Source: an uncultured Oscillospiraceae bacterium (lineage in GTDB: Bacteria > Bacillota_A > Clostridia > Oscillospirales > Oscillospiraceae). Taken from it: a stretch of 16,372 nt of DNA. Shown one piece after another: positions 1-6,584 of the stretch; positions within the stretch are counted from its first letter, which is position 1, and each line of letters begins with the position of its first letter. Location of the stretch: NCBI GenBank assembly GCA_944387745.1, contig CALXGD010000111.1, positions 1 through 16,372 of the forward strand, read 5' to 3'. Both the position numbers and the translations under genes were made by a program. Below the pieces are notes generated by a model, which was not told the origin of the DNA, searched no databases, and saw nothing but the letters and a program-made list of their open reading frames with translations.

Positions 1-118
1 GGATTACCGCCCGGCGGAGATCCCCAAGCTGGAGGACGCCTTCCTTCAGGCCTCGGGCAATACGGTGCTGCTGGTGGTGTCAAACGACCCCCAGGCGGTG
101 GAGGACATAGTGGGATAA
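1..118 (+). CDS. C-terminal end of an unidentified protein (5' partial)
   Basis: The reading frame is open from the left edge (codons starting at base 2) to a TAA at 116-118, giving 38 residues. The tail contains the hydrophobic stretch NTVLLVVSNDPQAVEDIVG, which looks like a beta strand followed by a short helix. Codon use is GC-rich like the rest of the window. A strong hairpin starts about 60 bases downstream, which agrees with a real gene end. Too little is present to name the family, and I do not recognise it. The upstream start and most of the protein lie outside the window. Confidence 0.6.
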   Translation, partial: DYRPAEIPKLEDAFLQASGNTVLLVVSNDPQAVEDIVG

Positions 119-176
119 GTCCGCCCAATGCTCTGAAACGTGGTGTCAGCTTGTCGAAAAGACTTTTCTTACAAGC

Positions 177-210
177 AAATCCGCCCGCTCCAGCCGGAGC
201 GGGCGGATTT
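177..210 (+). terminator. Rho-independent terminator-like hairpin after the first gene
   Basis: A perfect 15-bp stem (177-191 with 196-210) with a 4-base loop AGCC begins with AAA and ends with TTT, followed by a weak T-run (TTTCTGTAT). It lies about 60 bases after the stop at 118 and before the convergent microprotein gene. It most likely ends the plus-strand transcript and may also act on the other strand, because the stem is flanked by A and T on both sides. Confidence 0.75.
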
Positions 211-216
211 CTGTAT

Positions 217-252
217 AAAAAAGTGCGCCGCGGAGGAAACCCTCCGCGGCGC
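217..252 (-). terminator. Rho-independent terminator of the microprotein gene
   Basis: A perfect 12-bp GC-rich stem (225-236 with 241-252, loop AAAC) is followed on the minus strand by a run of six T (217-222), the standard intrinsic-terminator layout. It lies about 90 bases past the stop of the 26-codon minus-strand gene at 341-421. It supports that gene being a separate transcript. Confidence 0.8.
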
Positions 253-340
253 GCCTGCCTGAAGGAAGTGGGTTATGGAGCCAGTTCAGAAAGGTGGTGA
301 TGTCAGTAAACCATTCTGGAGCCGGCCGTCTCCAGACAGC

Positions 341-421
341 TTACTTCTTGCTCCGGCTAGCAACCACGCCGACAACCAAAATAACTGCGATTGCAATTAA
401 AAAGATACCTCCGCCGCTCAT
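341..421 (-). CDS. 26-residue single-pass membrane microprotein
   Basis: ATG at 419-421 to TAA at 341-343 encodes 26 residues. The layout is a short MSGGG head, a hydrophobic helix of about 16 residues (positions 6-21, I/L/V/A-rich) and a basic tail SRSKK. This suggests a single-pass membrane peptide with the basic end in the cytoplasm. The start is set by a perfect AAGGAGG (431-437) nine bases upstream. A consensus promoter (493-521) and an intrinsic terminator (217-252) complete a full transcription unit, so chance is unlikely. The glycine head followed by a hydrophobic run loosely recalls the YjcZ-type sporulation peptides of bacilli, but I cannot claim homology. Possible roles are a membrane-complex subunit, a stress or sporulation peptide, or a toxin. 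I see no antisense RNA promoter that would argue for a type I toxin. Function unknown. Confidence 0.75.
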   Translation of the reverse strand: MSGGGIFLIAIAVILVVGVVASRSKK

Positions 422-492
422 AGTGACAAACCTCCTTGAATTAACAATGTTTTGATAAAGAAAAAATCATCTTAACGATTTCTTTATAACAG

Positions 493-521
493 ATTATAGA
501 GAGGAATCGGCAGAATTTCAA
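493..521 (-). promoter_or_regulatory. SigA-type promoter of the microprotein gene
   Basis: On the minus strand, TTGAAA (516-521) and a perfect TATAAT (493-498) are separated by 17 bases. Transcription would start near 486, giving a leader of about 65 bases to the ATG at 421. It drives the 26-residue gene away from dinB. Confidence 0.8.
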
Positions 522-557
522 TAGGCAATTTCCCGGAATTTTGAGAAAATATTTGGT

Positions 558-573
558 GATATTCACTAATATC
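558..573. promoter_or_regulatory. Inverted repeat GATATT-N4-AATATC, possible operator
   Basis: A perfect 6-bp inverted repeat with a 4-base spacer lies in the AT-rich region between the divergent microprotein and dinB promoters. It is about 37 bases upstream of the microprotein -35 box. Its size and symmetry would suit a small dimeric regulator, but no binding family can be named. Confidence 0.3.
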
Positions 574-689
574 GGGAGAAAGGCAGTGAAAATTCCAGGA
601 GAAAGACCGGAGAAACCTGGGCATGAGCGACGGCGGAACGGCCAGAAAATCAGGTAAATGGCAGTGTGATCTTTACAATCTATTAATGG

Positions 690-703
690 GGAACATATGT
701 TTG
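690..703. promoter_or_regulatory. LexA (SOS) box overlapping the dinB promoter
   Basis: The core GAACATATGTTT (691-702) fits the Gram-positive LexA/DinR site, GAAC-N4-GTTY with R/Y preferences inside the spacer. Only the outermost base on each side departs from CGAACRNRYGTTYC. It shares bases 701-702 with the dinB -35 box, so bound LexA would block RNA polymerase. This predicts induction of dinB by DNA damage. Confidence 0.85.
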
Positions 704-729
704 ACTTCTGACGGGCAATCCTCTATACT
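701..729 (+). promoter_or_regulatory. SigA-type promoter of dinB
   Basis: TTGACT (701-706) and TATACT (724-729) are separated by 17 bases. Transcription would start near 736, only about 16 bases before the GTG at 752, leaving a short leader that holds just the ribosome site. The location rules out translation from the in-frame ATG at 623 on this transcript. Confidence 0.85.
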
Positions 730-751
730 GGAGCTGAGAGGGGGAGCGGGC

Positions 752-1999
752 GTGGAGCGGGTCATTCTTCACTGTGATTTAAACAGCTTCTATGCCTCGG
801 TGGAGCTGCTGTCCCATCCGGAGCTGCGGCATCTACCTGTAGCAGTGTGCGGGGACCCGGAGAGCCGCCACGGGATCATTTTGGCCAAAAACGAGCCGGC
901 CAAGGCCTTCGGCGTCAAGACGGCGGAGACCATCTGGCAGGCCAGGCGAAAATGCCCGGAGCTGGTGCTCCTACCGGCTCACCACGAGAAGTATCGGGAA
1001 TACTCCCGCAGGATCAACCGGATGTATCAGGACTATACCGATCTGGTGGAGCCCTTCGGCATTGATGAAAACTGGCTGGATGTGTCCGGAACGCTCCACC
1101 TGTTTGGAGGGGACCCCCGGAGCCTGGCGGATGGGATCCGCCGGCGGATGCGCCGGGAGTTCGGCCTGACCATCTCAGTGGGGGTGTCCTTCAATAAGGT
1201 ATTTGCCAAGCTGGGCAGCGACTATCGAAAGCCGGACGCCACCACCTGTATTACCCGGGAAAACTTCCGGGAGCTGGTGTGGCCTCTGCCGGTGACGGAC
1301 CTGCTGTATGTGGGGAAAACAGCGGCCGCAGCCCTGAAAAAATTTGAGATCCAAACCATCGGCCAGCTGGCGCAGTCTGACCGGGAGGCCCTATTTCAGC
1401 TGCTGGGGCGCCACGGAAGTCAGCTCCACGACTACGCCAACGGTCTGGATCGCTCTCCAGTGGCCCCTGCCGGACAGTACGTCCCCCCTAAATCTATAGG
1501 GAACGGGAACACCTTTGCTCGGAATCTCCTGGGGCGGGAGGAGCTGCGGCAGGGGATTGTCCAGCTGTCTGAGGAGGTTGGGATCCGTCTGCGCCGCCAC
1601 GGTCTGAAGTGCAGCGGCGTGGCCCTCCAGATACGGGATCCGGAATTCCGGGATCTCAGCCGGCAGAAGCGGCTGGAGGCGCCCACCTGTCTGGGTAGGG
1701 AGATTGCGGAGGCTGCCATGGAGCTGGCGGAGAGCTGTTGGAATATGGGCAAGCCGGTGCGGGCGCTGACGGTGACGGCCATCTATCTCCTGCCTGAGGG
1801 GGAAGCCGCCGACCAGCAGAGTCTGTTTGACAGCGGAGAGACGGAGCGGCGGGACCGACTGGAGCGCCTGGAGCGAACCATGGACGAGATTCGGAAGCGG
1901 TACGGCCGGCGGGCCATCGGCTTGGCTTCCGGCTCCAGAGGGCGGGAGGCGCGCCTCGCTCCGCCGCCAGGCGGGAAGCGGGATCCGGAGGACGCATAG
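752..1999 (+). CDS. dinB: DNA polymerase IV (Y-family translesion polymerase)
   Basis: This is a 415-residue Y-family polymerase that copies past damaged bases with low fidelity during the SOS response. The catalytic motif HCDLNSFYASVE carries D9 and the steric-gate position Y14. The palm motif GIDENWLDV supplies D105 and E106. The little-finger domain follows from roughly residue 240. QQSLF at 355-359 fits the beta-clamp binding peptide. The frame stays open upstream to an ATG at 623, but I choose GTG 752. The family normally begins right at this motif, a purine-rich ribosome site (GAGAGGGGG, 736-744) lies 7 bases before it, and the promoter and LexA box fall between 690 and 729. The last 25 or so residues (rich in G, R and P) extend past the usual end. 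The gene stands alone between its promoter and a terminator at 2145. Confidence 0.95.
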   Translation: MERVILHCDLNSFYASVELLSHPELRHLPVAVCGDPESRHGIILAKNEPAKAFGVKTAETIWQARRKCPELVLLPAHHEKYREYSRRINRMYQDYTDLVEPFGIDENWLDVSGTLHLFGGDPRSLADGIRRRMRREFGLTISVGVSFNKVFAKLGSDYRKPDATTCITRENFRELVWPLPVTDLLYVGKTAAAALKKFEIQTIGQLAQSDREALFQLLGRHGSQLHDYANGLDRSPVAPAGQYVPPKSIGNGNTFARNLLGREELRQGIVQLSEEVGIRLRRHGLKCSGVALQIRDPEFRDLSRQKRLEAPTCLGREIAEAAMELAESCWNMGKPVRALTVTAIYLLPEGEAADQQSLFDSGETERRDRLERLERTMDEIRKRYGRRAIGLASGSRGREARLAPPPGGKRDPEDA

Positions 2000-2144
2000 C
2001 CTCCTTTGAGGGCTGCGGCAGCCTGCACTTCTGGCGGGAGCTGAAAAAGGGCCTTTCGCCAAATGCGCGGGAAATGTGCTGTCATTTCGAGAACGGGGCT
2101 GTTGTAAAACATATAAACGACACAGCAGTTCTGGTATTCCGGGA

Positions 2145-2171
2145 AAAATAGCCGCCACTGGCGGCTATTTT
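2145..2171 (+). terminator. Rho-independent terminator after dinB
   Basis: A perfect 12-bp stem, AAAATAGCCGCC with GGCGGCTATTTT and loop ACT, is A-rich on entry and T-rich on exit. It lies about 145 bases after the dinB stop. Bases 2000-2340 otherwise hold no supported gene, only this hairpin and the convergent one at 2205. Confidence 0.75.
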
Positions 2172-2197
2172 CGTAGGAATCCGTCTCCTTGTGTCTA

Positions 2198-2238
2198 AAA
2201 ATGAACTGCCGCGCCGGTGAGAACACCAGCGCGGCAGT
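2198..2238 (-). terminator. Probable terminator of the Gtr glycosylation operon
   Basis: The arms ACTGCCGCGC (2205-2214) and GCGCGGCAGT (2229-2238) pair perfectly and continue after one mismatch into GGTG/CACC around an AGAA loop. On the minus strand the stem is followed by TTCATTTTT. It lies about 100 bases after the stop of the last gene of the minus operon (2341). Confidence 0.65.
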
Positions 2239-2340
2239 AACAGATTTGTGCAAACCCTCCCTTTTGCGGAGGGCCCCTGCGGGGAAATGGAGGCACTGCC
2301 CGGAAGAGGGCCGGCCTGGGTGAGATACGAGGCGAAGAAA

Positions 2341-2781
2341 TTATCTGCTGCGGAAGGCGAAGAACCGCTGCCCGAAATAGTTGAGGAATACAAACAGTCC
2401 CGAGCCCACCAGCATGGAGAGATTCCCCTGAATTTGGTCACTCCAGCCAGTATTGGAGAGCGCCCAGACAGTGACCGGCTTGGCTATGCCATAGGCCAGG
2501 GCCCAGCACACGGCGATGTTCAGGGCGAAGCGGAGCACCACCCCCAGCCCCTTCTCCTGGTTGCGGAAGGTGAAGTGCTTGTTCAGAAAGAAGCTGACGA
2601 TGCTGCCAATGATATAGTTGGCGGCGGAGGAGATCCAGTAGCCGGTGTCCCCCCAGGTGTGGAGGCCAGCCAGGTTGTAGAGACCAAACATGACCCCGTA
2701 TCCCACTGCGGTGTTAATCAGTCCCACCAGAATGAAGCGGAACAGGGTGGGGTCCAGCAGGGCGCGGAGCTTATCTCTCAT
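2341..2781 (-). CDS. GtrA-family membrane protein (putative undecaprenyl-phosphate-sugar flippase)
   Basis: This small 146-residue polytopic protein has four hydrophobic segments (about 13-34, 47-67, 82-103, 118-140). It carries the GtrA signature FRFILVGLINTAVGYGVMF at the start and the VSFFLNKHFTFRNQ loop between segments 2 and 3. GtrA-type proteins are thought to move undecaprenyl-phosphate-linked sugar across the membrane. The ATG at 2779-2781 overlaps the last 11 bases of the upstream glycosyltransferase and has a GGAGG 8 bases before it. The frame extends 20 residues further upstream, but that part lies inside the neighbour and is not family-like. Translational coupling with the GtrB-like gene fits a joint function in a three-component glycosylation system. 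The transported sugar cannot be read from sequence. Confidence 0.9.
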   Translation of the reverse strand: MRDKLRALLDPTLFRFILVGLINTAVGYGVMFGLYNLAGLHTWGDTGYWISSAANYIIGSIVSFFLNKHFTFRNQEKGLGVVLRFALNIAVCWALAYGIAKPVTVWALSNTGWSDQIQGNLSMLVGSGLFVFLNYFGQRFFAFRSR

Positions 2782-3733
2782 GGCGGTTGCCTCCACAGTC
2801 CTCGGCCACGATGTACCGGGGCCGGTCCTTGATCTCCTCATAGATCTTAGCGATATAATAGCCCAGGATGCCCAGGCAGATCATCAGCACGCTGCCGATG
2901 AGCAGCAGCAGGAGGATGACGGTGGTGAAGCCCTCCAGGGCCTGGCCGTTGATCTTCTGCCACAGGGAGTGGACCCCCAGCACCAGGGAGCATAAAAACA
3001 CCAGTACCCCCAGGAAGGTGACGATTTGGAGGGGGGCGGTGGAGAAGGCGGCCAGATTGGTGATGGCGTACCGGGTGAGGCTGCGGATGGACCACTTGGA
3101 GGACCCTGCGGCCCGGGGCTGCACCTGGAACTCCACCTGGGTGGTGTCAAAGCCAATCCAGGAGGACAGGGCCCGGAAGAAGGCGTTTTTCTCCCGCATG
3201 GCGATGAGCACGTCCACAGCCCGCCGGTCTAGCAGCTTGAAATCAGAGGCCCGGGACATGTCGATTTTTGTGGCGCCGCTGATGAAGCGGTAGAAGGTTT
3301 TGGCGGCGAAGGTGTGGAGGGGGTTCTCCCGGCCCCGACTTGCCTTGACGCCCTCTACGACCTGCCACCCCTGCTGCCACAGGCGGTACATCTCAACCAT
3401 TTTCTCCGGCGGGTACTGCATGTCGCAGTCCAGCACCACACAGCAGTCCCCTCTGGCCTGAGCCAGACCGGCGAAGATGGCGGCCTCCTTCCCGAAGTTC
3501 CGGGAGAAGCGGATCCCCCGAACCTGGGGGCGGCGGGCAGCGGCCTCCTGAATGGCCTGCCAGGTGTGGTCCCGGGAGCCGTCGTTGACAAAAATCAGCT
3601 CATGGTCGATCTCTGCCTGGGTGAGCAGGTTGCCAATGGTGTCCGCCGCCAGAGGGACGGACTCCTCCTCGTTGTAAGCGGGCAGCACCACGGAAAGCAG
3701 GCCGGTGCGCAGGGCTTTGGATGTCTCTTCCAT
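2771..3733 (-). CDS. GtrB/DPM1-like family 2 glycosyltransferase (undecaprenyl-phosphate sugar synthase)
   Basis: This 320-residue protein has a cytoplasmic GT-A domain and two C-terminal membrane helices (about 233-255 and 269-293). Visible motifs are SVVLPAYNEEE (14-24), VNDGSRD (49-55), the metal- and nucleotide-binding DCD (102-104) followed by MQYPPE, FFRALSSWIGF (185-195) and the tail EEIKDRPRYIV. These are typical of enzymes that transfer a hexose from a nucleotide sugar to undecaprenyl phosphate (GtrB, CsbB). I choose ATG 3733 over the in-frame ATG at 3766. It lies 4 bases after the stop of the upstream gene, has AGGAGA at a proper distance, and the earlier start would overlap that gene. 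It lies between the GT-C transferase and the flippase. Donor sugar unknown. Confidence 0.92.
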   Translation of the reverse strand: MEETSKALRTGLLSVVLPAYNEEESVPLAADTIGNLLTQAEIDHELIFVNDGSRDHTWQAIQEAAARRPQVRGIRFSRNFGKEAAIFAGLAQARGDCCVVLDCDMQYPPEKMVEMYRLWQQGWQVVEGVKASRGRENPLHTFAAKTFYRFISGATKIDMSRASDFKLLDRRAVDVLIAMREKNAFFRALSSWIGFDTTQVEFQVQPRAAGSSKWSIRSLTRYAITNLAAFSTAPLQIVTFLGVLVFLCSLVLGVHSLWQKINGQALEGFTTVILLLLLIGSVLMICLGILGYYIAKIYEEIKDRPRYIVAEDCGGNRHER

Positions 3734-3737
3734 AGGT

Positions 3738-5342
3738 TCATCTCCTGTTTTCATAGGCCACCTCATAGTCGCTCTTGGGGGTGTACTCCTCCTGGAGCTT
3801 CACCACCACCCGGCCGTCCAGCATCTGGACGGAGCCGTCGGCGGGGTAGAGGGGCATGGCCTGGAACTTCTCCGACTGGGAGACGGCCAGCATGGTCTCC
3901 TCCTCCGGCTCCGGAATGGGCACGTTGAGCCAGTCGTTGAGGTAGTAGTAGATGTGCTTGTTCAGGGGGGCCACCGTATTCAGCGGCACGCTGTAGTGGT
4001 CCACCAGGCGGTAGCTCTCAATATCTGAGTAGATGCGGTCGGCGGGGAAGGCGCCGATGATCAGCACCTCCTCCTGACCGGTGTAGCCAGGGCAGCTCTC
4101 AATGCGGGTGAGCAGCCGGGTAGCGTAGCTGAGGGTGGCCCGGTGGGCCTGGTCTGAGGCGGTGTACAGCCGGTCGTTGATGTTGGCGCCGTACAGCAGC
4201 AGTCCGGACAGGCAGAGCGCCAGGGCCCAGGAGACGACGGCCTCCCCTCGGGGTCTGGCCAGGGCCTCCAGCCCCAGGTCAGCCGCCAGCAGCGCCGCCA
4301 GATAGACGCCCACATAGGCGTACTTCATCAGGGGGGTGGCGTCAGAGAAGGGGGAGATGATCTGGGCAAAGCCCACTGCCAGGGGGAGCAGAGCGGCCAG
4401 GACCAGGGCGGAGATCGGCCTCCAGAGCTCTTGCCAGAGGGTGCGGCGAACTGCGAAGGCGATCAGGCAGCCCACGGACAGCGCCAGGAGTGCCAGATTC
4501 AGCCCAGCTATCACCGGCGTGGTGAAGGAGCTGGAGCCGCCTGGCCAGAAGAAAAAGACGACGACCTGTTTGTACGCCGACAGGATGAGGCCGGGCAGCC
4601 GGGCGAGGGGATAGCCGCTCCCGGCCTGCTCCATGCCCAGGTAGTCCAGCAGCTCCAGGTCCTTCACCGCCAGAAAGATCTGGAGGATGCCATAGTACAG
4701 CGCCGCGCCCAGGGCCAGAGAGCCGGTGAGTCGGAGGCCCAGCTGGGCGGTTCCCTTGAGGGAGGCGGACGGAGTGAGGCACTCCCGCAGTACCGTCAGC
4801 AGGGACAGGGCCACCGCCACGGCGGCATAGGCCTGGTATATGCCCATGGACAGGGCCAGCAGCAGACAGCCTGCCAAACTTGGGAGCCAGCCCCCCCGCT
4901 TTGCCAGATAAACCGCCAGCACCGCCAGCAGGATGGCCAGACAGTAGGGGGAGGCGGTGAACATGTAGAGGAAAGTGTACCCCAGACAGGGAAAGGCGGC
5001 CATGAGTCCCCCGGCGAAAACGGACAGAGCCCGGCTTTTCAGCCCCAGGACGGTGACCGCCCCCGCCGCCGCCAGGGACAAGAATATCATAGACAGCAGA
5101 CCAATGAGGGCGGGCATCTGTGTGAAGGTGTTGAGGAATGAGGCGTAGTGGAGGAACCACCGGCCGGAGACAGTCATCTGCTGTAGGTCAAAGACCCGGC
5201 TGAGGCCGTCTGAGTTGGGGATCAGGTTGGTGAAGGCGTACAGATGGACCAGGTAGCCGGTAAGAAAGCAGGACAGGAAGGCCCCCCGCTGCTGGGGCGT
5301 GGTGCGCTGCCGCAGCCGAGCGGCAATAGAATCGAGAGACAT
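3738..5342 (-). CDS. GtrII-like polytopic glucosyltransferase (GT-C type)
   Basis: This 534-residue protein has roughly ten or more membrane helices through about residue 395, then an extracytoplasmic tail of about 135 residues. The early loop after the first helix contains NLIPNSDGLSRVF (D45) and GRWFLHYASF (60-69), a pattern of GtrII-type glucosyltransferases. An acidic residue in this first outer loop is typical of GT-C enzymes. Such enzymes take sugar from undecaprenyl phosphate outside the membrane and add it to a surface polymer. The start is ATG 5342 with GGAGGAG 8 bases upstream. The open frame reaches back to 5465 but would overlap the upstream gene without a ribosome site. The 31-base gap to the flavoprotein gene, and the stop that forms part of the next gene's ribosome site, argue for one operon. 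The acceptor is inferred, not seen. Confidence 0.85.
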   Translation of the reverse strand: MSLDSIAARLRQRTTPQQRGAFLSCFLTGYLVHLYAFTNLIPNSDGLSRVFDLQQMTVSGRWFLHYASFLNTFTQMPALIGLLSMIFLSLAAAGAVTVLGLKSRALSVFAGGLMAAFPCLGYTFLYMFTASPYCLAILLAVLAVYLAKRGGWLPSLAGCLLLALSMGIYQAYAAVAVALSLLTVLRECLTPSASLKGTAQLGLRLTGSLALGAALYYGILQIFLAVKDLELLDYLGMEQAGSGYPLARLPGLILSAYKQVVVFFFWPGGSSSFTTPVIAGLNLALLALSVGCLIAFAVRRTLWQELWRPISALVLAALLPLAVGFAQIISPFSDATPLMKYAYVGVYLAALLAADLGLEALARPRGEAVVSWALALCLSGLLLYGANINDRLYTASDQAHRATLSYATRLLTRIESCPGYTGQEEVLIIGAFPADRIYSDIESYRLVDHYSVPLNTVAPLNKHIYYYLNDWLNVPIPEPEEETMLAVSQSEKFQAMPLYPADGSVQMLDGRVVVKLQEEYTPKSDYEVAYENRR

Positions 5343-5373
5343 GGAAAGATCTCCTCCTATGATGGAAGGCCGG

Positions 5374-5841
5374 TCAGGAGCGGCGTTTCTCCTTGCCGAC
5401 GGCCTCCTGGATTTGAATACGCCACACGCCGGTGCGGGCCAGGCTTTTGGCAATGGCCCGGTCAAAGTTGTCCCCCGCCATGTTGGAGGGGGTCAGCTTC
5501 TCACACAGGGCCCGCAGGGCCAGGATTTTCTCCTGGTCCTCCGTGACCTCCGAGGCGGCCCCCCTCACATTGGCGGACTGAAAATAGGTGGTGAACTTGT
5601 CCTCTGCCGCCTGGTTTTCCGCCACAAAGGAGATACATACCTGGGGATTTCCCCGCAGCAGGTCCAGCTTGAAGCCATCCAGGGCGCAGTGGAAGTAGAG
5701 CCGATCCTCCACCCGCACCAGAGAGAGGGGGACGCAGTAGGGAGTGCCGTCCGCTCCGGACATGGCGGCCACACCGTAGGCGCAGCGGTCAATGATCTGG
5801 TAGGCGAAGGCCTGGTCCCGCTCCCGGTCTTTTCTTCTCAT
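5374..5841 (-). CDS. Pyridoxamine 5'-phosphate oxidase-like flavin-binding protein (NimA-type)
   Basis: This 155-residue split-barrel protein begins MRRKDRE. It continues with DGTPYCVPLSLVRVEDRLYF and the motif FHCALDGFKLDLLRGNPQVCISF (about 50-72), the standard pattern of the NimA-like branch of the PNPOx family. Members bind FMN or a related cofactor. Some reduce nitroimidazoles, but most have no proven substrate, so drug resistance should not be assumed. The ATG overlaps the stop of the DUF4364 gene (ATGA at 5838-5841), showing translational coupling. It lies second in the operon that continues into the Gtr genes 31 bases later. Its link to glycosylation is unclear and may be only transcriptional. 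True PNPOx of vitamin B6 synthesis is longer and is an unlikely alternative. Confidence 0.88.
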   Translation of the reverse strand: MRRKDRERDQAFAYQIIDRCAYGVAAMSGADGTPYCVPLSLVRVEDRLYFHCALDGFKLDLLRGNPQVCISFVAENQAAEDKFTTYFQSANVRGAASEVTEDQEKILALRALCEKLTPSNMAGDNFDRAIAKSLARTGVWRIQIQEAVGKEKRRS

Positions 5842-6386
5842 GCTTCCGAACCTCCCGGTTGAAATTTTTCTGGGTCCAAAGCCCCCATGATTTGGTGATA
5901 GATCTGCTCAGGAGACTCCTGAAAGCGGGTGGACAGGGCCTGCCCCTGCTCCAGAGAGGGGTAGAGAAGGCGCAGCTCCATCAGAGGGCCGCTGTCATCC
6001 GCCAGATACAGGCGGACGGTGCAGGTGCCGTCCCCATGGGGCTCCAGGTCGGACTGCACCTGAGCTGCCCGCTTCAGGGCGCTGTTCAGGGTGACCAGAT
6101 TGTCCTCGCAGTGCATCCGTACCGAGTAGGGAAGACTGCTCTCACAGATTTCAATGTTGCGCTGGCCCTTTTCAGTAATGGAGTAGAGGCCGTCCTCCTG
6201 CTTCAGATGGCCGGTTTTCACCAGGTGGTCCACCGCCTCCGTGAGAGAGAAATAGTCCACACCGGCATCGCACAGGGCCAGCTCCAGCAGCTGCAGAAAA
6301 GTGATGGGGGCGGCGGCGCGGGCCATGATATATAAAACCAGAAGCTTGAGGTCCAGTTCGCTTTGAATAAATCCGGTTCGGGCCAT
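5838..6386 (-). CDS. DUF4364 family winged-helix protein (putative transcriptional regulator)
   Basis: This 182-residue protein fits DUF4364, a family widespread in Clostridia. The N-terminal part (about 10-90) predicts a winged helix: ELDLKLLVLYIMARAA, then FLQLLELALCDAGVDYFSL, EAVDHLVKTGHLKQEDG and the wing-like YSITEKGQRNIE. The C-terminal half is beta-rich with the family-like LPYSVRMHCEDNL. It resembles PadR or MarR-type DNA-binding folds, so a regulator is plausible, but no target or ligand is known to me. AAGGAGG lies 6 bases before the ATG, and a good promoter lies at 6437-6465. As first gene of the unit, it may control its own operon, which is inference. Confidence 0.85.
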   Translation of the reverse strand: MARTGFIQSELDLKLLVLYIMARAAAPITFLQLLELALCDAGVDYFSLTEAVDHLVKTGHLKQEDGLYSITEKGQRNIEICESSLPYSVRMHCEDNLVTLNSALKRAAQVQSDLEPHGDGTCTVRLYLADDSGPLMELRLLYPSLEQGQALSTRFQESPEQIYHQIMGALDPEKFQPGGSEA

Positions 6387-6436
6387 AGAGTGCCTCCTTA
6401 CAGCGATGGAAAAAAGATGGGCAGTTCAGCCTTTTT

Positions 6437-6465
6437 ATTATACCGAAAAAGGGGGGAAAGGACAA
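6437..6465 (-). promoter_or_regulatory. SigA-type promoter of the DUF4364-Gtr operon
   Basis: On the minus strand TTGTCC (6460-6465) and a perfect TATAAT (6437-6442) are 17 bases apart. Transcription would start near 6430, giving a leader of about 44 bases before the ATG at 6386. No other promoter was seen before 2341, in keeping with one five-gene transcript. Confidence 0.7.
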
Positions 6466-6538
6466 GCCCTCTCTTTGCCGCAAAAAACGCACCAAATTTC
6501 CGCAGTCTCATAGTATGGGGTGTACCCCAGCGCAGGAT

Positions 6539-6555
6539 ACGGGGCGCCGCCCCGT
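6539..6555. repeat. Hairpin in the leader of the cysteine-rich gene
   Basis: A perfect 7-bp stem ACGGGGC/GCCCCGT with loop GCC ends about 15 bases before the AGGAGGG ribosome site at 6570-6576. A smaller palindrome (TGGGG-TGTA-CCCCA, 6516-6529) precedes it. This may be a leader RNA structure or a remnant of a dispersed palindromic repeat. No riboswitch class is recognisable. Confidence 0.4.
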
Positions 6556-6584
6556 GCCAGTTCATAAATAGGAGGGACTTACCT

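Noticed and set aside
341..421. Microprotein as a type I toxin with an antisense RNA
   Set aside because: I found no antisense promoter or paired RNA in the surrounding bases, so only a neutral microprotein call is supported.
623..751. 43-residue N-terminal extension of dinB from ATG 623
   Set aside because: The promoter and LexA box at 690-729 lie inside it, and the Y-family core begins at GTG 752 with its own ribosome site.
4431..5141. Plus-strand open frame of 236 codons opposite the GtrII-like gene
   Set aside because: G and Q-rich composition without a domain pattern. The minus strand gives a coherent polytopic membrane protein.
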